Shown piece by piece: positions 42,484 to 51,630 of a stretch of DNA of 64,000 nucleotides. This DNA is from Nocardia coubleae NBRC 108252 (lineage in GTDB: Bacteria; Actinomycetota; Actinomycetes; Mycobacteriales; Mycobacteriaceae). Location: positions 62,001 through 126,000 of the forward strand of contig NZ_BDBD01000027.1 of the NCBI RefSeq assembly GCF_001612805.1, read 5' to 3'. The translations under genes were made by a program, and so were the position numbers. Numbering within the stretch: position 1 is the stretch's first letter; every line of letters begins with the position of its first letter. Under the pieces are notes generated by a model. It did no database searches. It worked only from the letters and a program-made list of their open reading frames with translations, and was not told the origin of the DNA.

Positions 42484-43947
42484 TCAGCCCCCTGCCAGGC
42501 CTGCGTCCAGTACCGACCTGGCGATCGGTGCGGCCACCGAGCCGCCGGTCGCCGCCAGCGCCCGGTCGCCGCCGTTCTCGACGATCACCGCGATGGCGAT
42601 CTTCGGGTTCTGCGCGGGCGCGAAGGCCATATACCAGGCATGCGGCGGGGTGTTACGGGGATTGCTGCCGTGTTCGGCCGTGCCGGTCTTGGACGCGATC
42701 TGGTACGGCGACCGGCCGCCGCCCGCGGTGTTGGCTTCGGAGGCGATCATCAGGTTCACCAGGCTCGACGCTACCTGTGGACTCACGGCCTGGCCCACCG
42801 AGAAGGGCTCGGTCACACTCAGCTCCGACAGGTCGGGAGCCTGCGTCTGGTCCACCAGGTACGGCTGCATCCGGGAGCCGCCGTTGGCGATGGTCGCGGC
42901 GATCACGGCGACGTCGAGCGGGGTCACCGCGACATCGCGCTGACCGATGCTGCTCTGGCCGAGAGCCGCGTTGTCGGGGATCGGCCCGACCGTCGACTCG
43001 GCGACCGGGATCGGGACACCGCGGTGCGGGCCGATCCCGAAGGCCGCGGCCTGGTCCTTCAGTTCGGCGGCGCCGACCTTCATCCCCAGCTCGACGAACG
43101 CGGTGTTGCAGGACCGCCGGAAGGCCTCGGTGAGCGAGGCGGTCGGCTGGTCACCGCAGGTGGCGCCGTTGTAGTTCTCCAGCGTGGTCCTGGTGCCGGG
43201 CAGGGTGATGTTGGGGGCGGCGGTGAACTGGTCGTCCACGCTCACACCGTTGGCCAGCGCGGCGGCGGTGACCACGGCCTTGAAGGTGGAACCGGGCGGA
43301 TAGGTCTGGGAGACCGCGCGATTGAGCATCGGCTGGGACGGGTCGTTCTTGAGCCGGTCCCACGCCGCCCGCCCGGCCGCACCGTCGTGGCCCGACAGTT
43401 CGTTGGGGTCGTAACTCGGGGTGGAGACCATCGTCAGGATCTTGCCGGTGCTCGGCTCGATCGCCACCACCGAACCGGTGTAGCCCTTGGCCGTCATCTC
43501 GTCGTAGGCCACCTGCTGCATCACCGGGTTCAAGGTGGTGATCACATTGGCGCCGCGCGGGTCGCGACCGGAGAACATGTCGACGAGCCTCCGCCCGAAC
43601 AGGCTCGAGTCGTTGCCCGAGAGCAACGGGTCCTCGGCCAGCTCGATCCCGGTCTTGCCGTACTGCATCGAGTAGAACCCGGTGACGGGCGCGTAAGCCG
43701 GTGGGCTGCTCGGGTATTGGCGCAGGTACTTGTACCGGTCGTCGGTGGCCACCGACCCCGCGAGCACGGTGCCGCCTGCGGAGATCTGTCCGCGCTGGCG
43801 CGAGTACTCGTCGAGCAGCACGCGCACGTTGCGCGGGTCGGCGCGCAGGTCGTCGGCCTTGACCACCTGCAGATAGGTGGCGTTCACCAGGAGCGCGACG
43901 ACCATCACCATCACGGCGACGGCGACCCGGCGTAGTGGAGTGTTCAT
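42484..43947 (-). CDS. pbpA: Penicillin-binding protein PbpA (class B transpeptidase)
   Basis: A 487-aa class B PBP that cross-links peptidoglycan. An N-terminal transmembrane anchor (about 8-25) is followed by a dimerisation region and the transpeptidase domain. Active-site motifs are SxxK at 220-223 (STFK), SxN as SCN at 279-281 and KTG at 420-422. It pairs with RodA, whose gene overlaps it by 4 bp. In mycobacteria PbpA is a PknB substrate involved in septation. Confidence 0.96.
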   Translation of the reverse strand: MNTPLRRVAVAVMVMVVALLVNATYLQVVKADDLRADPRNVRVLLDEYSRQRGQISAGGTVLAGSVATDDRYKYLRQYPSSPPAYAPVTGFYSMQYGKTGIELAEDPLLSGNDSSLFGRRLVDMFSGRDPRGANVITTLNPVMQQVAYDEMTAKGYTGSVVAIEPSTGKILTMVSTPSYDPNELSGHDGAAGRAAWDRLKNDPSQPMLNRAVSQTYPPGSTFKAVVTAAALANGVSVDDQFTAAPNITLPGTRTTLENYNGATCGDQPTASLTEAFRRSCNTAFVELGMKVGAAELKDQAAAFGIGPHRGVPIPVAESTVGPIPDNAALGQSSIGQRDVAVTPLDVAVIAATIANGGSRMQPYLVDQTQAPDLSELSVTEPFSVGQAVSPQVASSLVNLMIASEANTAGGGRSPYQIASKTGTAEHGSNPRNTPPHAWYMAFAPAQNPKIAIAVIVENGGDRALAATGGSVAAPIARSVLDAGLAGG

Positions 43948-45416
43948 GCGCTCGCCCTGCCTTCCGACCTGCGCAACAACTCGGTCGACGCCTCGGCGAT
44001 CGGCGCCGGTGCGCGTTTGCGGGTCGGCGCGGGCGCGCGGGCGGCGTCGGAGATCTTGATCAGCAACCCGAGCAGCGCGTAGTTGGCCAGCAGCGAGGAA
44101 CCACCGTAGGAGATGAACGGTGTGGTCAGACCCGTCAGCGGGATCAGCTTGGTGACGCCGCCGACCACCACGAAGATCTGGATGGCGATGGTGAACGACA
44201 GGCCCGCCGCGAGCAGCTTGCCGAAACTGTCGCGCACGGCGAGCGCGGTGCGCAGCCCACGCACGATGAAGATCAGGAACAGCATCAGCACGGCGGCCAG
44301 GCCGATCAGGCCGAGTTCCTCACCGATGGTGGTGACGATGAAGTCGGTCTTGGCGAACGGCACCTGCTGCGGACGCCCGCTGCCCAGACCCGTGCCCGCC
44401 AGGCCGCCGGTGGCGAAACCGAACAGCGACTGCGAGATCTGGTAGCCGGTGTTGTGGTAGTCGTCGAACGGGTGCAGCCAGGTATCCACGCGCACGCGCA
44501 CATGCCCGAACAGTTGGTAGGCGAACACGAAGCCGAGCGCGAGCAGGCCGCCGCCGATGAGCAACCAGCCCACCCGTTCGGTCGCGATGTAGAGCATCAC
44601 CAGCACCGTGCCGAAGATCAGCAGCGAGGTGCCGAGATCCTTTTCGAGCACGAGCACACCGATGCACACGACCCACACGATCAGCACCGGACCGAGGTCG
44701 CGCGGACGCGGGAACTCCATGCCGAGGAAATGCTTGCCCGCGGCGGTGAACAGGTCACGCTGGGCGACGAGCACACCCGCGAAGAAGATGATGAGCAGGA
44801 TCTTGGCGAATTCGCCCGGCTGCACACTGAATCCGGGGAGCTTGATCCAGATCTTGGCGCCGTTGACTTCGGAGAACCGGCTCGGCAACAGTGCCGGAAT
44901 CGCCAACGCGATCAGCCCGACCAGGCCTAGTGTGTAGGTGTAGCGCGCCAGCGTGCGGTAGTCACGCAACACGATGAGCAGGCTGATGAACACGACGATG
45001 CCCAGGCCGGTCCACATGATCTGCTGGTTGGCGTCCGGGGACGGGATGGGGCTCGAGTCGTATGCCGCCTGCTGCGCGTCGGCGAGGTCGAGGCGGTGGA
45101 TCAGGACGAGACCGAGACCGTTGAGCAGCGCCACGATCGGTAGCAGTAGTGGGTCGGCGAACGGCGCGAACCGGCGAACCGCCAGATGCGCCACTCCGAA
45201 CAGCGCGAGGAACGCCACACCGTACTTGGCGATGTCCCAGGTGATCGACTGTTCCTGGCTCGCCTCGACGATGAACAACGACACCGTCGTGATACCCGCC
45301 GCGCCCGCCAGCAGCAACAGCTCCTGATTCCGCCGCGTCGAGGGCGGCGGTGCGGGCGCGAATCCGCCTGGGGGACTCGGGAAAGCCCCCGCCGACGGTG
45401 GTGCCGGTGCGGACAT
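43944..45416 (-). CDS. rodA: SEDS-family glycosyltransferase RodA/FtsW
   Basis: A 490-aa SEDS polymerase with about ten to twelve transmembrane helices that polymerises lipid II with its PbpA partner. SEDS motifs visible are FSVQPGEFAKILLIIFFAG (around 200) and GYQISQSLFGFATGGLAGTG (around 325). The last transmembrane block holds PLTGLTTPFISYGGSSLLANY (around 435). A disordered tail follows. The start codon abuts the pstP stop (1-bp overlap). Confidence 0.96.
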   Translation of the reverse strand: MSAPAPPSAGAFPSPPGGFAPAPPPSTRRNQELLLLAGAAGITTVSLFIVEASQEQSITWDIAKYGVAFLALFGVAHLAVRRFAPFADPLLLPIVALLNGLGLVLIHRLDLADAQQAAYDSSPIPSPDANQQIMWTGLGIVVFISLLIVLRDYRTLARYTYTLGLVGLIALAIPALLPSRFSEVNGAKIWIKLPGFSVQPGEFAKILLIIFFAGVLVAQRDLFTAAGKHFLGMEFPRPRDLGPVLIVWVVCIGVLVLEKDLGTSLLIFGTVLVMLYIATERVGWLLIGGGLLALGFVFAYQLFGHVRVRVDTWLHPFDDYHNTGYQISQSLFGFATGGLAGTGLGSGRPQQVPFAKTDFIVTTIGEELGLIGLAAVLMLFLIFIVRGLRTALAVRDSFGKLLAAGLSFTIAIQIFVVVGGVTKLIPLTGLTTPFISYGGSSLLANYALLGLLIKISDAARAPAPTRKRAPAPIAEASTELLRRSEGRASA

Positions 45417-46858
45417 CAGTCCGTCACCCGGCAGTTCTCCCCTGAGATCTGCGGGGAAGGTGTCGGGGCGGGCGTAGTGGTCGGTGCGGGCGTCGGTGTC
45501 GCCGTGGCGGGCTGGTCACCGGGGCCGGGCGCGGGCGCCGGGGTGGCAGGGGGAACCTCGGTGGGCAGCACACCCGGCTGCGGCACCGATTCCTTCTTGG
45601 GGCACGGGTCGAGGACCTCGCCGGTGAGCCGGCGCATGCTCTCGCGGGCCTGGGCCAGCGAATCCGGCGGCAGGCTGCGTTCCACCTGGTCGCGGCCGGT
45701 CTGCTTGAGATCGCTGACCATCAGCTTCTTGCAGCCGTTGGGGGCGGTGGCGCCGACTTCGAGGAGGGTGATCTCGTTCTTGCTGTTCACGCAGGCGGTG
45801 AGCTCCACGTCGTGGATGGCGTAGCCGAGGATCGAACCGGGCAGGCCGCGCATCACGACCACCTGATCGTTGTCGGCGCCCACGTAGTAGTTGCTGCGAA
45901 TCATCTTGTAGCCCACCACGAGTCCTACCGCGACGGCCACGATCAAGGCGACCGACAGCAGCAGCCAGCGCAGCTTGTGCGACTTGGTCTCGGGCGGCGG
46001 GGGAGCGGCGGCGGCCCGGCGCGGCTGGGCGCGCGGCGGACGCATGGCGGCGGCACGGCCGGCCGCGGTGTTCGGCGGCGGCGCGTCTTCCTCCTCCTCG
46101 GTGGAGGCGGCACCGGCGACGATCGGATGACTCTGCCCGTAGTCGAGGTCGATCACATCGGCGACGACGACGGTGACGTTGTCGGGACCACCTGAGCGCA
46201 AAGCCAATTCGATGAGCCGGTCGGCGCACTCGTCGGTATTGCCTTCGCGCATGGTGTTGCCGATGGTCTCGTCGCTCACCACGTCGGAGAGTCCGTCGGA
46301 GCACAACAGATACCGGTCACCGGCGCGGGCTTCGCGCATGATGAGCGTCGGCTCGATCTCATTGCCGGTGAGGGCACGCATGATGAGCGAACGCTGCGGA
46401 TGGGTGTGCGCCTGCTCGGGCGTGATGCGACCCTCGTCGACCAGCGACTGCACGAAGGTGTCGTCGCGGGTGATCTGGGTGAGTTCGCCGTCGCGCAGCA
46501 TGTAGGCGCGCGAGTCGCCGATGTGCACCATGCCGAGCTTGCGGCCCGCGAACAGGATGGCGGTGAGCGTGGTGCCCATGCCGTCGAGTTCGGGTTCGGC
46601 CTCGACGTGGTCGGCGATGGCGGCGTTGCCGGAACGGGTGGCGCGGTCGAGCTTGCCGAGGATGTCCTCGCCGGGTTCGTCGTCGTCGAGATGCGCCAGC
46701 GCGGCGATCATCAACTGGGAGGCGACTTCACCGGCGGCGTGTCCACCCATACCGTCGGCGAGGGCCAGCAGGCGAGCGCCCGCGTAGACCGAATCCTCGT
46801 TGTTGCCCCGGACGAGTCCGCGGTCGCTTCGCGCGGTGTAGCGCAGAACAAGTGTCAC
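45416..46858 (-). CDS. pstP: PP2C-type serine/threonine phosphatase PstP
   Basis: A 480-aa membrane phosphatase that reverses PknA/PknB signalling. The PPM catalytic domain (about 5-235) has Glu21-Asp22, Asp35 in LADGMGGHAAGE, GDSRAYM (114-120), Asp188 in CSDGLSD and the PDN motif at 225-227. These form the metal site. An Ala/Pro-rich linker follows. A transmembrane helix spans about 297-320 and an extracellular domain with a Pro/Thr-rich end completes it. GTG start. Overlaps fhaB by 4 bp. Confidence 0.97.
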   Translation of the reverse strand: MTLVLRYTARSDRGLVRGNNEDSVYAGARLLALADGMGGHAAGEVASQLMIAALAHLDDDEPGEDILGKLDRATRSGNAAIADHVEAEPELDGMGTTLTAILFAGRKLGMVHIGDSRAYMLRDGELTQITRDDTFVQSLVDEGRITPEQAHTHPQRSLIMRALTGNEIEPTLIMREARAGDRYLLCSDGLSDVVSDETIGNTMREGNTDECADRLIELALRSGGPDNVTVVVADVIDLDYGQSHPIVAGAASTEEEEDAPPPNTAAGRAAAMRPPRAQPRRAAAAPPPPETKSHKLRWLLLSVALIVAVAVGLVVGYKMIRSNYYVGADNDQVVVMRGLPGSILGYAIHDVELTACVNSKNEITLLEVGATAPNGCKKLMVSDLKQTGRDQVERSLPPDSLAQARESMRRLTGEVLDPCPKKESVPQPGVLPTEVPPATPAPAPGPGDQPATATPTPAPTTTPAPTPSPQISGENCRVTD

Positions 46859-47331
46859 GATCGCAGCTCGATCACTGTTTTGCCGACCCGGACAGGAGTG
46901 CCGAGCGGAACACGGACGGCGGTGGTGACTTTCGCGCGGTCGAGATACGTGCCGTTGGTGGAACCGAGGTCTTCCACGTACCAGTCGTCACCACGCTGAG
47001 ACAGTCGCGCGTGCCTGGTCGAGGCGTAGTCGTCGGTGAGTACCAGCGTCGAATCGTCGGCGCGGCCGATGAGGACCGGCTGCGTGCCGAGTGTGATCCG
47101 AGTGCCGGCTAGTGAACCATGAGTCACCACTAGATACTTGGCGCCCTTCTGGCCTCGGCTCAGGGATGGCAGACCGATGGAACCACGCGCTCCGCGTGCG
47201 GCCCTCGGCTGTATCCGGATGCCGGATGCCGCGTAGATATCGCTGCGCAAGGTCCGCAGAACGGCCCAGACGAACAACCAGAGCAGCAGCAGGAACCCCG
47301 CGCGGGTCAATTGCAGGATCAGTCCCTGCAC
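46855..47331 (-). CDS. fhaB: FHA-domain protein FhaB (FipA)
   Basis: The 158-aa protein has an N-terminal membrane helix (about 6-25, LTRAGFLLLLWLFVWAVL) with TLRSDIYA after it, and a C-terminal FHA domain (about 80-158). The phosphothreonine-binding residues are in LIGRADDSTLVL, STRHARLS and STNGTYLD. FhaB binds phosphorylated partners such as FtsZ and other division proteins downstream of PknA/PknB. Overlap with pstP implies coupling. Confidence 0.95.
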   Translation of the reverse strand: MQGLILQLTRAGFLLLLWLFVWAVLRTLRSDIYAASGIRIQPRAARGARGSIGLPSLSRGQKGAKYLVVTHGSLAGTRITLGTQPVLIGRADDSTLVLTDDYASTRHARLSQRGDDWYVEDLGSTNGTYLDRAKVTTAVRVPLGTPVRVGKTVIELRS

Positions 47332-47496
47332 GGCGTTCCACCTCCTGTTCGCCCGGGTACGTCGGTGCGGCAGGGGACGAAGTGACCCCCACCAGCGTGC
47401 TGGCTTGCGGGCCCCGAGGTCGGGGCCGTGCGTGTGATGGCAGCATCATAGGGCCGACGGCGTCGACACGTGACCTGCACCGCGCAGCTTACGGGA

Positions 47497-48888
47497 TCAG
47501 ACGATCCTGATCAGGATCTCGGAATGTCCGGCCCGGATGACGTCACCGTCGGCGAGCTGCCAGTCCTGTACCGGCGAGCCGTTGACCAGCGTGCCGTTGG
47601 TGGAACCCAGGTCGGAGAGCATGGCGGTCTGGCCGTCCCAGCGGACCTCGATGTGGCGGCGCGACACACCGGTGTCGGGCAGCCGGAAGTGCGCGTCCTG
47701 GCCGCGGCCGATGATGTTGGAACCCTCACGCAGCTGGTAGGTGCGGCCGCTGCCGTCGTCGAGCTGCAGCGTGGCCGAGTAGCTGGACTGGGCCGGGGCA
47801 CCGTAACCACCCGCGGGCTGGCCGTAACCGGCTTGCGGCTGGGCGTACCCACCCTGCTGGCCGTAACCGGCGGGCTCCTCGTAAGCGGGTTCGGCGTAAC
47901 CGGCCGCCTGGGCGCCGTAACCGGAGGACTGACCGTAGCCGGGCTCGGCGTAACCGTTCTGGCCGTAGCCGCCCTGCTGGTCGTATCCGGGTTCGGCGTA
48001 ACCCTGCTGGCCGTACCCGGGCTGCTGGCCGTAGGCCTGCTGCGGATCGGCGTAACCCTGCTGGCCGTACCCACCCTGCTGGTCGTAGCCCGGCTCGGCG
48101 TACCCGGGCTGACCGTAACCACCCTGCTGGCTGTAGGCCTGCTGGCCGTACCCGCCCTGCTGGTCGTATCCGGGTTCGGCATAGCCCTGCTGGCCGTACC
48201 CGGGCTGACCGTAGCCCGGCTGCGGGGCCTGGTCGTACCCGTTGTGGTACTCGCCGCCCTGCTGGCCGTAGGCGGGGTCGTAGCCGGGCTGGCCCTCGGG
48301 CGCGCCGTAGCCACCGCGGCCGTAGTCGTCGGCAGGCGGATAGGGAGCCCCAGGCGCGGCGGGCGGCGGTGCGTACCCGCGGTTGCGTGGATCGGACTCC
48401 GCGGGCTCTCGGCTTGGCTCGTAGCCTGAGTTGTGCGTCATGGGGCCAGCTCCTGGTTGCGGGTGTGCGGGTCGTTGTGGCGGTCCGGGGCGAGGTGGGA
48501 CGGTCCCGCGACCGGCGTCGGGGTCGACGCGGCCGCTCGCTCTGAACATTCCGGTGTGCAGCGTAGGTGATGCCTCGAACGCCACGTGCACTTCGCCGTA
48601 GGTCTGCCAGCCCTGCTCGCGGATGTAATCCTGCAGATGTTTGGCGAACGCCTTGGTCGTCAGGTCGTGATCTGCGTCGAGTTTCCCGAAATCTGATTCG
48701 TTGATCGTGATCACATAACTGTTGGGTGCGAGCTGATGCCCGCCCTCCAGTTCCTGGATCCGATCTGCGGCTTCGCGCTGCAGCGCGGCCTCTACCTCCT
48801 GGGGAACGACGCTGCCGCCGAACACCCTCGCGAACACGTCACCGACGGCGCTCTGTAAGCGACGTTCGAATCTCGACACGATGCCCAT
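47497..48888 (-). CDS. fhaA: FHA-domain protein FhaA with Tyr/Gln/Gly-rich linker
   Basis: A 463-aa adaptor. The N-terminal DUF3662 domain (about 1-125) starts MGIVSRFERRLQSAVGDVFA and contains QLAPNSYVITINESDFGKL. A long low-complexity linker (about 140-365) repeats GYGQQGYAEPGYDQQGGYGQ-like units. The C-terminal FHA domain (about 375-463) has NIIGRGQDAHFRLPD and VSRRHIEV plus STNGTLVN. FhaA binds the phosphorylated MurJ pseudokinase and PASTA-kinase targets. The ATG at 48888 with GGGAGG upstream is preferred to the long open frame ahead of it. Gap to fhaB is 165 bp. Confidence 0.96.
   Translation of the reverse strand: MGIVSRFERRLQSAVGDVFARVFGGSVVPQEVEAALQREAADRIQELEGGHQLAPNSYVITINESDFGKLDADHDLTTKAFAKHLQDYIREQGWQTYGEVHVAFEASPTLHTGMFRASGRVDPDAGRGTVPPRPGPPQRPAHPQPGAGPMTHNSGYEPSREPAESDPRNRGYAPPPAAPGAPYPPADDYGRGGYGAPEGQPGYDPAYGQQGGEYHNGYDQAPQPGYGQPGYGQQGYAEPGYDQQGGYGQQAYSQQGGYGQPGYAEPGYDQQGGYGQQGYADPQQAYGQQPGYGQQGYAEPGYDQQGGYGQNGYAEPGYGQSSGYGAQAAGYAEPAYEEPAGYGQQGGYAQPQAGYGQPAGGYGAPAQSSYSATLQLDDGSGRTYQLREGSNIIGRGQDAHFRLPDTGVSRRHIEVRWDGQTAMLSDLGSTNGTLVNGSPVQDWQLADGDVIRAGHSEILIRIV
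47811..48290 (-). repeat. Imperfect in-frame repeat array encoding the FhaA linker
   Basis: About 480 bp of short repeats centred on codons for GY(G/D)QQGG and YAEPGYDQQGGYGQ. Copies differ at synonymous sites and by small deletions, typical of unequal crossing-over followed by drift. Confidence 0.8.
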
Positions 48889-49106
48889 CACAGCCCTCCC
48901 TTCGGTGCGCGTGTCCGTCCTGTCGGAGTGCCCTTTACGGCGTGTCCGAACCCGACCACGTTCCTTGCATGATATCCACGATCCTCCTACCAGGTAACTC
49001 CCGGCGCGGCGCCCCGGTTCCCGAGCCGAACGGGTCCGCATCACCGCAGGTCAGGGACCCGATTTTATTTTCAGCCGGAGGGCATGTTAGATTTTTCGAG
49101 TCGCTC

Positions 49107-49189
49107 GGGCGAGTGGCGGAATGGCAGACGCGCTGGCTTCAGGTGCCAGTGTCCGTAAGGACGTGGGGGTTCAAGTCCCCCTTCGCCCA
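49107..49189 (+). tRNA. tRNA-Leu (anticodon CAG)
   Basis: An 83-nt class II tRNA. Acceptor GGGCGAG pairs with TTCGCCC. The anticodon stem CTGGC/GCCAG encloses TTCAGGT with CAG at 49140-49142. A variable arm (TGTCCGTAAGGACG) and T arm GGGGGTTCAAGTCCCCC follow. Position after fhaA matches leuT of mycobacteria. Confidence 0.97.
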
Positions 49190-49198
49190 CAGAGAGCA

Positions 49199-49228
49199 AA
49201 AGGCTCGATCCCACGGGATCGGGCCTTT
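49199..49228. terminator. Intrinsic terminator between tRNA-Leu and methyltransferase
   Basis: AAAGGCTCGATCC pairs with GGATCGGGCCTTT around a CACG loop (one T-G pair), with an A-run before and a T-run after. It can act on both strands between these convergent genes. Confidence 0.85.
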
Positions 49229-49246
49229 TGTCGTTTCCGGCGACGC

Positions 49247-49909
49247 TCACTCCTTGCGCGCGAAGAGTAGATGGAAGGGGAACGGCGGGCCGGGCAGGGT
49301 GCGCTGTTCGACAGTGAAACCGGCACCGGTGAGCGCGCCCGTCACCTCGGCCACCGGGCGCAGCGTGAATCCATAAGGGGTGAAAGGCATCCGGGCCATA
49401 CCGTCCGGATCGCCGATACCGATCACGGCCGTGCCGCCGGACCGGAGCACGCGGTCGAGTTCGGCACACGCGGCGGGCAGGTCGTCGAGGAAGTAGATGG
49501 TGTTCACTGTGATCGCCGCGTCCAGGCTCGCATCGGCCAGCGGCAGGGCGGCGAGAGTGCCCTCGGTGAGCACGAGCCGGTCCTCGGCCACCTCCATGGC
49601 ATAGGTGCCACGGGCGCGGGCGAGCATGTCTGGCGAGGGTTCGATGCCGTGCACCACGCCGTCCGGGCCCACTCGCTCCAGCAGCATCGCCAAGCCGGCG
49701 CCGCCGCCGAAACCGATATCGGCCACATCCGCGCCCGCGGCGGGGGCGGCGCCGTCGACGGCACCCGCGATGGCGCGTTTGTTCCCCCGATTGAGGAGCA
49801 AGGCCACCACCTTGCCGAGTGGTCCGTGCGGATTACCGAGCTGGCCGGCAACGATGGTGAACAAACGGTCCTTGACCCCGGTCATCTCGTCATCGTAGGG
49901 CTTCGGCAT
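49247..49909 (-). CDS. Class I SAM-dependent methyltransferase
   Basis: The 220-aa protein has a Rossmann methyltransferase core. Motif I is VADIGFGGGAGLAMLLERVG (about 62-81), the acidic end of strand 2 is GIEPSPDML (about 90-98), and the motif IV region is ITVNTIYFLDDLPA. The family is UbiE/Mg-protoporphyrin-like, but the substrate cannot be inferred. It is convergent with tRNA-Leu, past a shared terminator. Start ATG at 49909. Confidence 0.85.
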   Translation of the reverse strand: MPKPYDDEMTGVKDRLFTIVAGQLGNPHGPLGKVVALLLNRGNKRAIAGAVDGAAPAAGADVADIGFGGGAGLAMLLERVGPDGVVHGIEPSPDMLARARGTYAMEVAEDRLVLTEGTLAALPLADASLDAAITVNTIYFLDDLPAACAELDRVLRSGGTAVIGIGDPDGMARMPFTPYGFTLRPVAEVTGALTGAGFTVEQRTLPGPPFPFHLLFARKE

Positions 49910-50586
49910 TCCGGGGCGGTGAGGCGAAGATCACAGCGCGGTAATCCGGCCGTCTTCCAGCTGTTTCACTGCCCGTCTCGCGCCGTTCGGGAGGGTCTGC
50001 GCAACTTGTCAGCCGCGCAGTAAGTAGCTGTATGGCAGGTGATTCGACCTGATTGCTAGTTGTTGATCATGTTTGCAGCCTTGTAAACAAACTTAAGGTT
50101 TCTTTTAAGGCCCCGAGTATCGCGCAAACCGAAATCCGGTTGCCGTTGTCGCAGGTTATCGGCTATGCGCGGGGGGTGGTCGGGGGTGTGGGCAATGGGC
50201 AGCAATATTCCCTGGACCGCCCCTTCGAACGCATGGGACCGATGGTCCCAGGTTTGCCGAAGGTGAATTCCCGGTGTGTGCAATTGCCGTCCCGATGACG
50301 CGCCAGGAGTTAGCTGTAGTTGTGGAGAGCGTGCGCTTCACACGTCTTCGCAGACCCGCACTCGATACCCCTAACCTGCGCGTTGGGGGTTGCATGGGCA
50401 TAACGATTGTGTACAGTTAACGGCAACGCTGGCCGCAGCTCGAGCTCGACTCGCTGCGGCCAGCGGAACTCAAATCGGGGGAGTTCACCAACTCGTAACC
50501 TCACGTAGCTGTCGATTGCCCAGTGGGCTCACAGCCGAGGTGTGCTCGGAGTTGCCTGCCGCACAAATGCACGTGCAGATGCGTGA
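49910..50586. other. 677-bp gap without a recognisable gene
   Basis: This gap is less GC-rich than its surroundings in the first half (50040-50130) and holds a perfect 12-bp hairpin at 50427-50465. Short open frames (for example 50053-50298) have no recognisable product. A transcribed non-coding RNA or a decayed gene is possible; no known RNA family was recognised. Confidence 0.45.
50427..50465. repeat. Perfect 12-bp inverted repeat in non-coding gap
   Basis: CGCTGGCCGCAG and CTGCGGCCAGCG flank a 15-nt loop that itself contains CGAGCTCG. No T-run follows, and no gene end is near, so it is not an obvious terminator. Confidence 0.6.
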
Positions 50587-51612
50587 TCACACCCGCGTGG
50601 GAACCTTCGGCAGCCATCGCAGGGCCGGATCGGGCATGGCCTCGGGCAGCGCGGAAGCGGCGTCCTGTTCTTCGGCGACCCGGCGGCCCACCACGAACAC
50701 ATAGGTGAGGAACAATCCTTCGGCCAGGAAGCCGAGAGCGATGCGCACGGGCGCGGGCAGGCCGCTCGGCGTCACGAAGCCCTCTAGCAATCCACACACC
50801 AGCAGCACCGCGACCAGCCCGAGCGCGACAGTGGCAGTCGCCCGGCCCTGCCGGGCCATCGCGGCGGCCCGGCTCGACCGACCGGGATCGACCAGCGTCC
50901 AGCCGAGCTTCAAGCCGACACCACCCGCCACGAACAGCGCCGTGAGCTCGAGCGTTCCGTGCGGAAGGATGAAACCGAAGAACGAGTCGAGCCGGCCGGC
51001 GTCGGTCATCAATCCACCGGTTATCCCCAGATTCAGCGCGTTCATGAACAGGGCATACACAGCCGGGAGGATCAGCACGCCGGTGAACAAGGCGATGGCC
51101 GAGACCCAGGAATTGTGGGTCCACACCTTGGCGGCAAAGGCGTCGTTGGGGTGTTCGGAATAGTAGGTCTCGAACGAACCCCCAGGTCCGGTGATGATCG
51201 AGTGATCGCCCTCGGGAATCCCCAGGGCATCGCGGGCGCCCGCCGAGTTGTCCACAAGCACCGCGATCACCGTGCTGACGAGCAGGAAGATCGCGGTTGT
51301 CCCCAACCACCACGGCCATGCTCTGTACACAGCCGCCGGAAAGCCCCTGGTGAAGAATCTGCCCATCTCGCGCCACGGCTGTGCGCGCGCCGCGAGCACG
51401 CGCCCACGCGCGCGGGCGAGCAGCGCGCTGAGCCCGGCGAGCACCTCGGGATCGGCCCGATGGCCCTGCAGCTTGGCCAGCTGCTGGGACGCCGAGCGGT
51501 ACAGGGCGATCAGTTCGTCGGCCTCGGCCCCGGTGAGCCTGCGCTGACGGACCAGCTGATCCAGCCGATACCACGACCGTTGACGCGCCCAGCTGTAGGC
51601 ATCGGTGTCCAT
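50587..51612 (-). CDS. Stage II sporulation protein M-like (SpoIIM) membrane protein
   Basis: A 341-aa protein of the SpoIIM family with a cytoplasmic N-terminal helical region and about five transmembrane helices: around 98-118 (WWLGTTAIFLLVSTVIAVLV), 165-190, 205-235, 260-285 and 292-315. Conserved pieces include HNSWVSAIALFTGVLILPAVYALFMNALNLG and GFILPHGTLELTALFVAGGVG. Actinobacteria do not form endospores; the gene is part of the RDD-SpoIIM-DUF58-MoxR-DUF4129 membrane cluster (Rv3690-Rv3695 type). Divergent from the RDD gene with 18 bp between starts. The much longer open frame upstream is antisense noise. Confidence 0.88.
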   Translation of the reverse strand: MDTDAYSWARQRSWYRLDQLVRQRRLTGAEADELIALYRSASQQLAKLQGHRADPEVLAGLSALLARARGRVLAARAQPWREMGRFFTRGFPAAVYRAWPWWLGTTAIFLLVSTVIAVLVDNSAGARDALGIPEGDHSIITGPGGSFETYYSEHPNDAFAAKVWTHNSWVSAIALFTGVLILPAVYALFMNALNLGITGGLMTDAGRLDSFFGFILPHGTLELTALFVAGGVGLKLGWTLVDPGRSSRAAAMARQGRATATVALGLVAVLLVCGLLEGFVTPSGLPAPVRIALGFLAEGLFLTYVFVVGRRVAEEQDAASALPEAMPDPALRWLPKVPTRV

Positions 51613-51630
51613 ATCGGGAATGCTAGCCAC

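Noticed and set aside
50053..50298. 81-codon open frame in the gap at 50 kb
   Set aside because: No clear ribosome-binding site, no recognisable domain and odd composition.
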